Positions 53,809-62,604 of a stretch of 64,000 nucleotides of DNA are shown piece by piece (the stretch's first letter is position 1; each line of letters starts with the position of its first letter). Source of the stretch: Lysobacter gummosus (GTDB taxonomy: Bacteria > Pseudomonadota > Gammaproteobacteria > Xanthomonadales > Xanthomonadaceae). The notes below the pieces were generated by a model that did not search any database, was not told the DNA's origin, and was given only the letters and a program-made list of their open reading frames with translations. Location: the NCBI RefSeq assembly GCF_001442805.1, contig NZ_CP011131.1:4774001-4838000 (forward strand), written 5' to 3'. A program made the translations under genes and the position numbers.

Positions 53809-54588
53809 ATGGAAGTCCCCGCAGCGACCGAGGATGCCGCCGCTCCCTGGCTGGTGTACGTGCTGGCCCATCAGCGCAGTCGTCCTTACATCATCGGCGT
53901 GGGCCGCGATCTGGAGCAGATCGGCTACGATGCGTTCGAGCACGCCTCGCGCATCATGAAATCCGCCAACCGGTATTCCCGCGACCCGTTCCTGCTGATG
54001 TGGTACGAAGCCCAGCCCGGCCGCGATGAGGCCTTGGCGCGGGCCGCGCAGATACGGCGCTGGCCGCATGCCTGGCAGCGGCGTCTGGTGGAAACCGGCA
54101 ATCCGCAATGGCTGGAGCAGTGGAAGCAGGAAATCGGCGTATCGCCGCTATTTTGGGCCCAGGTTTCCGAAATCTCGCCCAGAGCATCCCTCCCGCGAAT
54201 TCTGGATTCCGCCCGGTCGTGCCGGCGACTGCGATCATTGCATTATCTTTGCCCCGCCCCATCCACATGCGCCGATCCGCAGCCGCCGGCCTCGCCGGAA
54301 CCGACATTGCCGGTGCAACCATTGCGGCCTCGTGCCCGTAGTCGAAATTTCATCTTGCGCAATGTTCCCGTATCCGCGCTTCTGATCGCGCCCGGCATTT
54401 CGTGCTGCATCGCCTTCGACCTGATCGTTGCCCGCATCGACGAACCCCGCTTCGTCCATGAGCCGTTCGCCTTGTTGCCTATCGGCGCGGCGGCGATCGC
54501 GGTCGGCTCGCTTGTCGGCGCATGCGTCGTGGTCCGCCGTCTCGTGCATCGCGCGCGCGCCGGCGGCGAGCGTACGCCGGCCTCGTAA
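53809..54588 (+). CDS. Degenerate GIY-YIG-like protein with C-terminal membrane helices
   Basis: The 259-residue protein has an N-terminal part (about 10-110) resembling GIY-YIG nucleases of the YhbQ type: WLVYVLA, YIIGVGRDLEQ, a RYSRDPFLLMWYEAQPGRDEALARAAQIRRW segment. The GIY half is altered to VYVL and the YIG half to YIIGVG, so catalysis is doubtful. The C-terminal part has two hydrophobic stretches (about 185-205 and 220-245). The join at about 120-180 is low-complexity and may mark a frameshift or fusion. It starts 11 bases after the effector stop. Confidence 0.55.
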   Translation: MEVPAATEDAAAPWLVYVLAHQRSRPYIIGVGRDLEQIGYDAFEHASRIMKSANRYSRDPFLLMWYEAQPGRDEALARAAQIRRWPHAWQRRLVETGNPQWLEQWKQEIGVSPLFWAQVSEISPRASLPRILDSARSCRRLRSLHYLCPAPSTCADPQPPASPEPTLPVQPLRPRARSRNFILRNVPVSALLIAPGISCCIAFDLIVARIDEPRFVHEPFALLPIGAAAIAVGSLVGACVVVRRLVHRARAGGERTPAS

Positions 54589-54689
54589 CGCCGCCCGGCT
54601 CAGCCAGGCGGCCGCACCGCGACCACCGCCGGCCTCGAACGCGACGGCGCATGCAGCCAACCGCGCCGAAGCCGATCCGGCGCCATTGC

Positions 54690-54910
54690 ATGGACTTCCG
54701 ATCTCTGCGGCCGGGCACCATCATGCCGACCGTGCGACAAGGCATTCATGCGCCACGCGAGCGGCGCACCATGCCGGTGCGCCGCCCGCTTCAACGCGGC
54801 GGGATCAGGGTTTGATCCAGTTATTCGACACCGCCAGCATCGACAACAGCTTGACGCTGTCGCCGTAGTAATCGCCGGGCGCGCCGGTGGCCATGTAGGT
54901 CCACAGCTTG
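54690..54910. repeat. Direct repeat copy B: the true 3' end of the GH8 gene and downstream flank
   Basis: This is the right-hand partner of 49205-49426. It covers the last 106 bases of the GH8 gene plus its downstream flank. Together the copies bracket a 5.3-kb island. Confidence 0.9.
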
Positions 54911-56058
54911 TCGAGCCACGCCTGCGCATCGGGATCGACGGTGGCGGCCACAGCGAACGGCGCGGTGAAGAACACTTCGTTGTAGTTGTCGATCACCGAG
55001 CCGTCGAGCTTGTAGCCGGCCTTTACGTTGCTGGGATTGTTCCCGGCCTTGACCCGGATCCATTGGCTGAGCTTGCGCGCGGCGGTGCGCGAACGCGTGT
55101 CGCCGCTGACCGCCGCATCGATGCCGATGCGCCACGGCACCCGCCCGGCGTTCCACGAATACGCGCCGTCGTAGTCGCCTTCGAGGAAGCCCGCCGGCGC
55201 CGGCCTGGCGGTGGTGTTGGTGTTGACGATGAAGTCCGGCAGCAGGCCGGTGTTCGGCGCGTAGGTGCTCTGCATCTTCACGATCAGGTTCTGGTGCGCG
55301 TCGAGCACGCCGGTCCAGTAGCTGTCGCCGAGCTTGGCGCCGAAGGCGCGGAAGTGGCCGAGCATCCAGTCCGAACTGCGCGTGGAGTTGTAGTACGTCG
55401 GCGAGCTGCTATCGACCCAGTCGCCCAGATTCACCAGCTTGGTGGTGGGATGCACGTTGCTGCGGCGGATCGCGGCGATCACCTTGCGCGCTTCGCTGAG
55501 GTAGTTGATCGAACCGGCCGAACCCCATTGCGCATCGGCCAGCAACAAGGCGTAGGCGATGTCGAGATCGCCGTCGGTGGCCGAGTCGGCGCCGACCACG
55601 TTCTTGCAGTTCACGTCCTGCGCCCAGGCCAACAGGTCGGGGTCGTTGACGCTGGGATGGCCGCGGTTATAGCGGTGCAGACCGTCGAAATACGTCTGCG
55701 CCTGCGGATCGTTGCCGGCCATCATCACCGTGATCAGCATGCCGTAGCCCTGGCCTTCGGAGACCACGTAGGCATCGCCGGTGTCGGCCTTGATGCGGTA
55801 CTCGCCGGACTTGCACGCGGTCTTGAGATAGCGCTGTTTCCAGCTGTTGTAGAACGAAGCGGTGGACTGATCGGCCGAGGCGCGGCCGACGCTCGGACTG
55901 AGCGTGCCGCTGACATAGGCCTGGCGATGACTGCCGAAGGGATAGTTCGGCGCGGCCTGCGCGGCGCCGATGAAAGCCGTGGCGGCGGCGGCCAGGGCGA
56001 GCCATTGCAGGCCGCGGCGTACCAGGGTGCGATGCGTGGATTTCGTGACGATAGCCAT
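54805..56058 (-). CDS. Glycoside hydrolase family 8 (endoglucanase/chitosanase type), secreted
   Basis: The 417-residue precursor has a signal peptide (about 1-36, Ala-Gln-Ala). The GH8 barrel shows SEGQGYGMLITVMMAGND with the catalytic acid Glu and ATDGDLDIAYALLLADAQW with the catalytic Asp pair, plus YNAGRVPWRIGIDAAVSGD. GH8 enzymes cleave beta-1,4 glucan, chitosan or xylan; the exact substrate is not visible. CGGAGA precedes the ATG at 56058. Its 3' end is duplicated 5.5 kb away. Confidence 0.9.
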   Translation of the reverse strand: MAIVTKSTHRTLVRRGLQWLALAAAATAFIGAAQAAPNYPFGSHRQAYVSGTLSPSVGRASADQSTASFYNSWKQRYLKTACKSGEYRIKADTGDAYVVSEGQGYGMLITVMMAGNDPQAQTYFDGLHRYNRGHPSVNDPDLLAWAQDVNCKNVVGADSATDGDLDIAYALLLADAQWGSAGSINYLSEARKVIAAIRRSNVHPTTKLVNLGDWVDSSSPTYYNSTRSSDWMLGHFRAFGAKLGDSYWTGVLDAHQNLIVKMQSTYAPNTGLLPDFIVNTNTTARPAPAGFLEGDYDGAYSWNAGRVPWRIGIDAAVSGDTRSRTAARKLSQWIRVKAGNNPSNVKAGYKLDGSVIDNYNEVFFTAPFAVAATVDPDAQAWLDKLWTYMATGAPGDYYGDSVKLLSMLAVSNNWIKP

Positions 56059-56326
56059 GAGGTATCTCCGAAGTGGGGAACGACAACCGGACAAGGCCGC
56101 GCGCGCACCCGCCCGCTTCACGCGCATGAAAGCGCATGTGGGAGAGGATCGATTCGACGAAACAAGGTCGGTGCGAAAGCGGCGACGGGTGCAGCCGGGC
56201 TCGCGCATGCTCGAGCCCGGACTGCCTGCGCAGGCTAGCGCGACGCGAGAGAAGACATCGTTGTCATCCGTGACCGCACGTGTGAAAGCGGCATGCGCCG
56301 CCTCTCAATTAGACCAAGGTCTTAGA

Positions 56327-57574
56327 TCATAAGTAACTCAACCAGCGGTCGCGGCGGCGGCGTTTGACTCCTGCGAACCAGCCAGACAACGGATACAGGA
56401 TCGCCAGCACCAGCAGCCACATGCCGAACACCGCCGGCAATCCCATGCCCCAGCCTGCCTCGAGCAGGCGCTGGCCGTTGCCGATGATGCCGGGGAACGC
56501 CGACGCCGGAATTCCGCCGGCGACGCCGATCGCCACGGCCAATCCGTGCGCCAGATAGATGTGCAGCAGGTAGGTGAACAACGGCGTTCGGCCGTAGGCA
56601 AGCAGCACCGGACGCAACGGGCCGCGCAATCGCTCCAGGGCGAGCATGAGCAGCAACGACACGCCCAATGTCGCCAGGACATATTGCAACGACGGCGGAT
56701 ACTTGGAGACGTTGACGAACGACATCGCATCGAAGAGCGGATCGGTCATGCGCCGCCACGGCCTGGGATCGCCGAACGCCACCACGCCGCGCAGGATCGC
56801 GAACGTCGCCAACAACGCCAGCGCCAGCGCAGCGATCGCGCGTCGGCGCCGCTCCGCTTCCAGCAGAAACATCGGCCCCAGGCCGTAGCCGATCAGCATC
56901 ACGCCGGTCCACGGCAGCGCCGGATAAGCGACGAAACTTTCGATGCCCGGCAACGGGCCCGGCCGCATCAGCACGGTCCACAGCGGCGCCCACGCGCCCA
57001 GCGACCGCGCATCGAACCCGCCCAGGAAGCCGTGCCCGGCGACGATCAGCACGCCCAGCGCCAACACCGCCTGACGCGGCAGCCACAGCAACGCGGACAT
57101 CGCGATCATGGAAAAGCCGATCGCCCAGATCACCTGCAGGAACACGAACGGCCACAGGAACTGGAAGCCGAAACCGACCACGGTCAGTTCCAGCAGCACC
57201 AGCCAGGCGCCGCGCGAGAGCGTGAAGCGCGACAGTTCGGCGCGGCTCTTGCCGCCGACGCCCTGCAGGTAGATCGACACGCCGGCGAGGAAGACGAAAC
57301 TCGGCGCGCACAGATGCGTGACCCAGCGCGTGGCGAACAGCGCGGGCGTGGTCTGATCCAGGTCGGTAGGGCTGAACTGCAGCGCCTGGCGATGGAAGAA
57401 ATCGCGAACGTGGTCGAGCACCATCAGGGCGATCACCAGACCGCGCAAGGTGTCGATCATGTCCAGCCGCGCCGCACCCAGGCGGGTCAGGCCGGGCGCG
57501 TCGGCAACGCTCGCGGCCGGTGCGGAAACGGCCGCGTCGGCCGGGATCGATGACGGCGGCGATGGCATGGACAT
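56327..57574 (-). CDS. DUF1624 membrane acyltransferase-like protein (HGSNAT-related)
   Basis: The 415-residue inner-membrane protein has about ten helices. The first helix region carries DMIDTLRGLVIALMVLDHVRDFFH, the signature of DUF1624/heparan-alpha-glucosaminide N-acetyltransferase relatives, where the His is thought to be catalytic. The C-terminus has YGRTPLFTYLLHIYLAHG. It probably moves acyl groups onto a sugar or envelope component. The N-terminal 30 residues are a disordered Ala/Pro leader. Confidence 0.82.
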   Translation of the reverse strand: MSMPSPPSSIPADAAVSAPAASVADAPGLTRLGAARLDMIDTLRGLVIALMVLDHVRDFFHRQALQFSPTDLDQTTPALFATRWVTHLCAPSFVFLAGVSIYLQGVGGKSRAELSRFTLSRGAWLVLLELTVVGFGFQFLWPFVFLQVIWAIGFSMIAMSALLWLPRQAVLALGVLIVAGHGFLGGFDARSLGAWAPLWTVLMRPGPLPGIESFVAYPALPWTGVMLIGYGLGPMFLLEAERRRRAIAALALALLATFAILRGVVAFGDPRPWRRMTDPLFDAMSFVNVSKYPPSLQYVLATLGVSLLLMLALERLRGPLRPVLLAYGRTPLFTYLLHIYLAHGLAVAIGVAGGIPASAFPGIIGNGQRLLEAGWGMGLPAVFGMWLLVLAILYPLSGWFAGVKRRRRDRWLSYL

Positions 57575-57669
57575 GCGCGGGCCTGCAAGCGCCGCCGGAT
57601 GCGCGGCTGGCCGCGAGCATAGCGCGGCCGCCGCGACGCGCGCCGGGCTCAGAGCCCGGCGGCGTCAAT

Positions 57670-58575
57670 TCATTCCTTGCGGATCGCGTGCCCGCCGAAC
57701 TCGTTGCGCATCGCCGCGAGCAGTTTGTCCGCGAAGGAATCCTTGTCGCGCGAGCGCAGGCGTTCGAGCAAGGACGCGGTGATCACCGGCGCTGAGACGT
57801 TGAGGTCGATCGCCTCGGCCACGGTCCAGCGGCCTTCGCCGGAGTCTTCGACGTAAGCCGCGATGCCGTCCAGGCTCGGATTCTTGCCGAGCGCGTCCGA
57901 ACTCAGGTCCAGCAGCCAGGAACGCACGACGCTGCCGTGGCGCCAGATTTCGGCGATCTGGTGCAGGTCCAGGCCGAAGTCGGCCTTATGGCCCATGATC
58001 GCGAAGCCTTCCGCATAGGCCTGCATCAGGCCGTACTCGATGCCGTTGTGGACCATCTTGGTGAAGTGTCCGGCGCCGCTGGGCCCGACCCGGCCCCAGC
58101 CGCGATCGGCCGCCGGCGCCAGGGTTTCGAAGATCGGCCGCAGGCGTTCGACCGCGGCTTCTTCCCCGCCGATCATCAGGCTGTAGCCTTCCTTCAGGCC
58201 CCATACGCCGCCGCTGGTGCCCGAATCGACGTAGTGCAGGCCGTGCTCCGCCAGCTCCGCGGCGCGGCGCATGGTGTCTTTGTAGTTGGAGTTGCCGCCG
58301 TCGATGATCGTGTCGCCGGGCGCGAGCAGCGGCAGCAGTTCGGCGATGGTCGCATCGACCACCTTGCCGGCCGGCACCATCAGCCACAGCGCGCGCGGCG
58401 CCGGCAGCGCGGCGACCAGTTCGGCCAGCGACGCCAGCGTACCCACACCGCGCGCGGCGGCTTGCTCGCGCGCCGCCGGGCCGGGATCGTAACCGCTGAC
58501 CTTGTGTCCGCCGCGCACCAATCGCTCGGCCATATTGGCGCCCATGCGCCCGAGGCCGACCATGCCCAGTTCCAT
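57670..58575 (-). CDS. gnd: 6-phosphogluconate dehydrogenase, decarboxylating, short (GndA/YqeC) type
   Basis: The 301-residue enzyme has an N-terminal Rossmann motif GMVGLGRMGANMAERL, the substrate motif DGGNSNYKDT, DSGTSGGVWGLKEG, and the catalytic helix GHFTKMVHNGIEYG with Lys. The length of about 300 (rather than 470) marks the short, often NAD-linked type. It converts 6-phosphogluconate to ribulose 5-phosphate. GAAGGAG precedes the ATG. Confidence 0.92.
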   Translation of the reverse strand: MELGMVGLGRMGANMAERLVRGGHKVSGYDPGPAAREQAAARGVGTLASLAELVAALPAPRALWLMVPAGKVVDATIAELLPLLAPGDTIIDGGNSNYKDTMRRAAELAEHGLHYVDSGTSGGVWGLKEGYSLMIGGEEAAVERLRPIFETLAPAADRGWGRVGPSGAGHFTKMVHNGIEYGLMQAYAEGFAIMGHKADFGLDLHQIAEIWRHGSVVRSWLLDLSSDALGKNPSLDGIAAYVEDSGEGRWTVAEAIDLNVSAPVITASLLERLRSRDKDSFADKLLAAMRNEFGGHAIRKE

Positions 58576-59081
58576 GCTGACTCCTTCGTGTTTATGCGTT
58601 CGAATGCGGTGACGCGGCGGGCGCTGACTGCGGCGCCGCGAAGTTGCCGATATTCCGGCTTGTGGCGATAAAGAAGTGTGAGCGTGTTGGCGTTGGGCAA
58701 GGGGTGCGTGGGTGTGACGGTATATTCCATCTTGGTGTGGTTGGCTGGTGTCGTTCCGGCTTGGGGCGATGGGACGACTCGGCGTTCTTACCTACCGTCA
58801 CTCCCGCGAAGGCGGGCTCTGCTTTACTTCAGCGGCGCCGAACATCCAGTGACTTCAGGCGTTCTCGCACGAAAGGCCCTGGATTCCCGCCTTCGCGGGA
58901 ATGACGGACTTGAAGGGATGCGGCTACCTTGCACGAAAGACGCTGGATGTTCGGCGCCGCCGAAGTAAAGCAGAGCCCGCGTTCGCGGGAATGACGGGCG
59001 TGGGGAAGCGTGACGAAACGGGACGACGATGACTGAGCCAGTATCAGATACCTCTCGCTTCTTGCCGAAGTCCGCCCCCAC
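58576..59081. other. Intergenic region dominated by interspersed repeats
   Basis: No gene seen. It contains the long inverted repeat 58813-58979 and several GAATGAC/TTCCCGC units. The gnd promoter lies at its left end. Confidence 0.55.
58813..58979. repeat. 37-bp inverted repeat with inner CCCGCCTTCGCGGG palindromes
   Basis: The arm at 58813-58849 (CGGGCTCTGCTTTACTTCAG and on) matches the reverse complement of 58943-58979 with one mismatch. Between them lies the TTCCCGCCTTCGCGGGAA palindrome and a GAATGACGG unit, a well-known dispersed element style in xanthomonad genomes. Confidence 0.75.
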
Positions 59082-60191
59082 CTACCGCCCCTCGCCCCGC
59101 TTGCGCATCTGCATCGCCTCGAACACCGCGATCGCCGGTGCCGCGGGCTGATCGCCGGGAATGTCGTGCGAACTGTTGGCGATGGTCACCCGCTTGGCCA
59201 GCCGCGAGGTCGCGATCAACGCCATATGCGTCTGTTCGCGCGCATCGGTCAGCGCCTTGAGATCGTCCGGCGGCGCGCCCGCGTACGGCTGGTCGGCGCT
59301 GAGCACGATCACCGGTTTGCCGTCGTGGCGCTCGCTCTTGGGCACGGCGCTGCCGTACATCGACAGGCGGTCCTGCGAGCCGGAAATCATGGTCTGCCAG
59401 AACGCCGGCTTGGAGCGCCAGGCGCGGATGGCGGCGTTCAATTTGTCGCTGTAGTTCGGGTTAGGCCCGCGCAGGCAGTTGCGCAGGCCGGACGGCGGCT
59501 TGGCCGCGCTCAGCCGGCCGTCCTTCGCGCCCTGCTCGCAGGCGGCGTACAGCGCGAGCATCTTCGGCGCGATCGCGGCCTCGGTCTTGGCGTAGGCGGC
59601 GGAAAACTCGCCGACGTTCTGCTCCGGCGGATCGACCAGCACCAGCGCGGCGACCTGCTTGGGATAGCGCTCGTCGAAGCGGCGCACGATCTGGCTGCCG
59701 TAAGAATGGCCGACCAGGATCAGCGGCGTTTCCAGGTCGGCGGCGTCGATCAGCGCGTGCAGGTCGGCGACATCGGCCTGCAGATCGCGCGGCAAGGGAC
59801 CGGCGTCGCTGTGGCCCAGGCCAGCGCGATCGTAGGAGCACACCCGGTTCTGCAGCGCGATCTGCGGCTGCGACTTGGCCCAGGCCAATGAGTCGGCGCC
59901 GAAACCCGACTCCAGCAGCACGGTCGGCTCGCCCTGGCCGGTGCAGCGCAGGTTGAGCCGGCGGCCACCGCCGATGTCCACGAGCCGATCGGGTTCGGCG
60001 TACAGGTCCAGGCTCGTATCCGGCGCCGGTCGCGCCTTCGAGGCGCCCTTGCCGGCAGCCGCCGGCGCGGCCTTGGCCGCGGCCGGTCGCGCCGGCGCCG
60101 GCGCATCGAAGGCCCGGGCCGCGCCCAGGCTCAGCAACAGGCCAGCCAGACTCCAGGCCCATGCATTGCGTGCGACCTGCCAATTGCTCAT
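59082..60191 (-). CDS. Exported alpha/beta hydrolase
   Basis: The 369-residue precursor has a signal peptide (about 1-27) and an Ala/Pro/Lys linker (about 28-60). The hydrolase fold (about 65-360) has VLLESGFGADS, the nucleophile elbow GHSYGS, LVLVDPPEQN and a C-terminal ANSSHDIPGD with the catalytic His. It likely hydrolyses an ester in the periplasm or outside. Substrate unknown. Confidence 0.84.
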   Translation of the reverse strand: MSNWQVARNAWAWSLAGLLLSLGAARAFDAPAPARPAAAKAAPAAAGKGASKARPAPDTSLDLYAEPDRLVDIGGGRRLNLRCTGQGEPTVLLESGFGADSLAWAKSQPQIALQNRVCSYDRAGLGHSDAGPLPRDLQADVADLHALIDAADLETPLILVGHSYGSQIVRRFDERYPKQVAALVLVDPPEQNVGEFSAAYAKTEAAIAPKMLALYAACEQGAKDGRLSAAKPPSGLRNCLRGPNPNYSDKLNAAIRAWRSKPAFWQTMISGSQDRLSMYGSAVPKSERHDGKPVIVLSADQPYAGAPPDDLKALTDAREQTHMALIATSRLAKRVTIANSSHDIPGDQPAAPAIAVFEAMQMRKRGEGR

Positions 60192-60474
60192 TACCGCCCT
60201 CGCCTTCGGTCAATGAAGGCGCGATGGTAAGCAGTCCCTTGGTCGCCGCTGCGGCATCGCGGCACACGCAAGACAGATTCGATTCAGTTCCGCGGCGGCT
60301 GCCGCGTGGATCGCCGCCGGGTCGCCGTCGCGGGCGAGGCGAAATATTTTTCGCCCGCGTGTCGATCCGGCGCGCGCCGGTTCGTCGTCCTTGCAAGAAC
60401 GCGGTGCCGCAACCGGCTTAAACGCCAAGCCTGCCCGCCGCGTCTACCCAACGACAACGACAGGAGAAACACCC

Positions 60475-60879
60475 ATGCGCTACATGATGCTGATGATTCC
60501 GCAAGGCTACGAATCCGCGAAGGCCGGCACGCTGCCCAGCGCCGAACAGATCGAGACGATGAGGGCTTACAACCAGGAACTGCAGGAAGCCGGCGTGCTG
60601 ATCTCGCTCGATGGCCTGCATCCGCCGTCGATGGGCGCTCGCGTCAGCTTCCGCGGCGGCCGGCCCACGGTCACCGACGGCCCGTTCCCGGAGGCCAAGG
60701 AAGTGCTCGGCGGCTTCTGGATGCTCGATGTGGCTTCGCGCGAGGAGGCCATCGCCTGGGCCAAGCGCTGCCCGGGTTCGGACAACGAGACCATCGAGAT
60801 CCGCAAGGTCATGGAAATCGAGGACTTCCCCGCCGACGTGCAAGAATCGGTCGAGCGCCTGGAATCGCAAGGCCGCTGA
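60475..60879 (+). CDS. YciI family protein (DGPF domain)
   Basis: The 134-residue cytosolic protein has the YciI/DGPF pattern: YMMLMIPQGYES, TVTDGPFPEAKEVLGGFWMLDV and a C-terminal EIRKVMEIEDFP. These small proteins often sit beside ECF sigma factor genes, though none is adjacent here. CAGGAG lies upstream of the ATG at 60475. It is followed 41 bp later by the SRPBCC gene, probably one transcript. Confidence 0.86.
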   Translation: MRYMMLMIPQGYESAKAGTLPSAEQIETMRAYNQELQEAGVLISLDGLHPPSMGARVSFRGGRPTVTDGPFPEAKEVLGGFWMLDVASREEAIAWAKRCPGSDNETIEIRKVMEIEDFPADVQESVERLESQGR

Positions 60880-60920
60880 TCGCGGCATCGCCTCTTACCC
60901 GAACCTCAGGACGCCTCTCC

Positions 60921-61460
60921 ATGCTGCAGATCATTCTTCTGGCAATCGCCGCGCTCATCGTGTTGTTCCTGGCCGTGGCGGCGATGCGGCCATCGGATTT
61001 CCGCGTCGAGCGCAGCATCCTCATCGACGCGCCGCCCGCGGCCGCGTTCGCCCAGGTGCAGGATTTCCACCGCTGGCCGCAGTGGTCGCCGTTCGAAAAC
61101 GTCGATCCCCATCTGCGCCGCAGCTACGAAGGCGCCGCCTCGGGCGAAGGCGCGATCTACGCCTGGGTCGGCAACAAGGACGTCGGCGAGGGCCGCATGC
61201 TGATCCTGGAAACCCGCCCGGACCAGTACATCAAGATCCAGTTGGATTTCCTCAAGCCCTTCGAAGCCCACAACCTGGCCGAATTCACCTTCACGCCGGT
61301 CGGCGCGCGCACCGAGGTGACCTGGGCCATGAGTGGCCGCCACAACTTCCTGTTCAAGGCGATCGGCATCTTCATGAGCATGGACAAGATGGTCGGCGGC
61401 ATGTTCGAAAAAGGCCTGCGCGACCTCAAGCGGCTCAGCGAGAATTCGTTCGCGCAATAA
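60921..61460 (+). CDS. SRPBCC family protein with N-terminal membrane helix
   Basis: The 179-residue protein has one transmembrane helix (about 3-22) and then a START/SRPBCC domain: FRVERSILIDAPPAAAFAQVQDFHRWPQWSPFEN, and TEVTWAMSGRHNFLFKAIGIFMSMDKMVGGMFEKGL, the polyketide-cyclase-type pattern. The fold binds hydrophobic ligands. It lies in the same unit as the YciI gene and ends at a strong terminator. Confidence 0.85.
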   Translation: MLQIILLAIAALIVLFLAVAAMRPSDFRVERSILIDAPPAAAFAQVQDFHRWPQWSPFENVDPHLRRSYEGAASGEGAIYAWVGNKDVGEGRMLILETRPDQYIKIQLDFLKPFEAHNLAEFTFTPVGARTEVTWAMSGRHNFLFKAIGIFMSMDKMVGGMFEKGLRDLKRLSENSFAQ

Positions 61461-61473
61461 GCCGTTGCCAATG

Positions 61474-61523
61474 CGCGCAAACACGAAGGCCGCCGGAATA
61501 CCGGCGGCCTTCGTGTTTGCGCG
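61474..61523. terminator. Long bidirectional terminator after the YciI-SRPBCC unit
   Basis: A 23-bp perfect stem with a 4-base loop (AATA) lies between convergent genes. The arms run CGCGCAAACACGAAGGCCGC and on, and the reverse. Confidence 0.85.
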
Positions 61524-61539
61524 ATGGCGTCCCGCGGCC

Positions 61540-62442
61540 TCAGGCCACTTCGCGGCCCGCGGCGGCCTGCCAGATTTCGTACCAGTCCTGCGCGCTGAGC
61601 TGAATCGTCAGCGCCTGCACCGCATCGCGCAGGCCCTGCACGCGGCCGCTGCCGGTGATCGGCCACGGCCGCGAGGGATGCCGCAGCAGCCACGCATACG
61701 CCATCGTCGCCACCGACGCGCCGCCGTGGCGTTCGCCCACCGCCGCCAGCACCTCGCGCACCTGCCGGGCGTGGAGGTCGGCGTCGTCGAACAAGCGCCC
61801 GCCGCCGAGCGGCGACCAGATCATCGGCCGCATCGCCAGCGCCTGGCATTGTTCCAGCGTGCCGTCGTCGAGCGGCGGCAGATGCAGCGGCGACAGTTCG
61901 ATCTGATGCGTGGCCAGGCGATGGCGCGAGTTCAACAGCGCCAACTGCGCCGGCGTGTGGTTGGACACGCCGACATGCAGCACCTTGCCGGCGGCCTTCA
62001 GGTCTTCGAAGGCGCGCGCCAAGGCATCGGCGTCCATCAGCAGATCCGGGCGATGGATCAGCAGCAGATCGAGGCGATCGGTGTTCAACGCGCGCAGCGA
62101 ATTGTCGACCGAAGCCAGCACGTGCTCGCGCGAGCTGTCGTAGGACTTGATCCGGTGCTCCGGCCGCTGCGCCGAAGTCAGCTTGATCCCGCACTTGCTG
62201 ACGATCCTGATGCGATCGCGCAAGGACGGCTCGGCCGCCAACGCCTCGCCGAACAACGACTCCACCCGGTAGTCGCCGTAGATATCGGCGTGATCGAAGC
62301 TGTCGATGCCCAGCGCCAGGGCCTGATGGATCCAGTCCCGGCGCTGATCGACATCGAAGTTCCAGTCGGCCATGCGCCACACGCCGGCGACGATGGGCGA
62401 CAGTTGCAGGGCGGGCGTTTCGGTTTCGGTATGGACGGGCAT
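61540..62442 (-). CDS. Aldo/keto reductase (YdhF-like)
   Basis: The 300-residue NADPH-dependent enzyme has the AKR tetrad: Asp and Tyr in DHADIYGDY (about 50-58), Lys in VSKCGIK and His in LLIHRPD. HVGVSNHTPAQL and SPLGGGRLF belong to the nucleotide-binding face. The pattern is closest to E. coli YdhF. The ATG at 62442 fits the family start. Single-gene unit. Confidence 0.9.
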   Translation of the reverse strand: MPVHTETETPALQLSPIVAGVWRMADWNFDVDQRRDWIHQALALGIDSFDHADIYGDYRVESLFGEALAAEPSLRDRIRIVSKCGIKLTSAQRPEHRIKSYDSSREHVLASVDNSLRALNTDRLDLLLIHRPDLLMDADALARAFEDLKAAGKVLHVGVSNHTPAQLALLNSRHRLATHQIELSPLHLPPLDDGTLEQCQALAMRPMIWSPLGGGRLFDDADLHARQVREVLAAVGERHGGASVATMAYAWLLRHPSRPWPITGSGRVQGLRDAVQALTIQLSAQDWYEIWQAAAGREVA

Positions 62443-62604
62443 GGCATGGACGCGGATCGGGGGATGCCCAGTCTATCCTGCGCCGTCCGCAACGCTGTGC
62501 TGCGGGAGCGGAGCGAGCCTCCCAGCCAGGCTCATGCGCCGTAGCGTTTGCGCCGATACATCAGCAGGCCGCGGCGCGACCTCGCTGAACCTGCCCCGGC
62601 GGGT

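Noticed and set aside
58644..59081. Short frames over the gnd upstream repeat
   Set aside because: They translate a palindromic repeat (SRLRGND-type peptides) and have no initiation signal.
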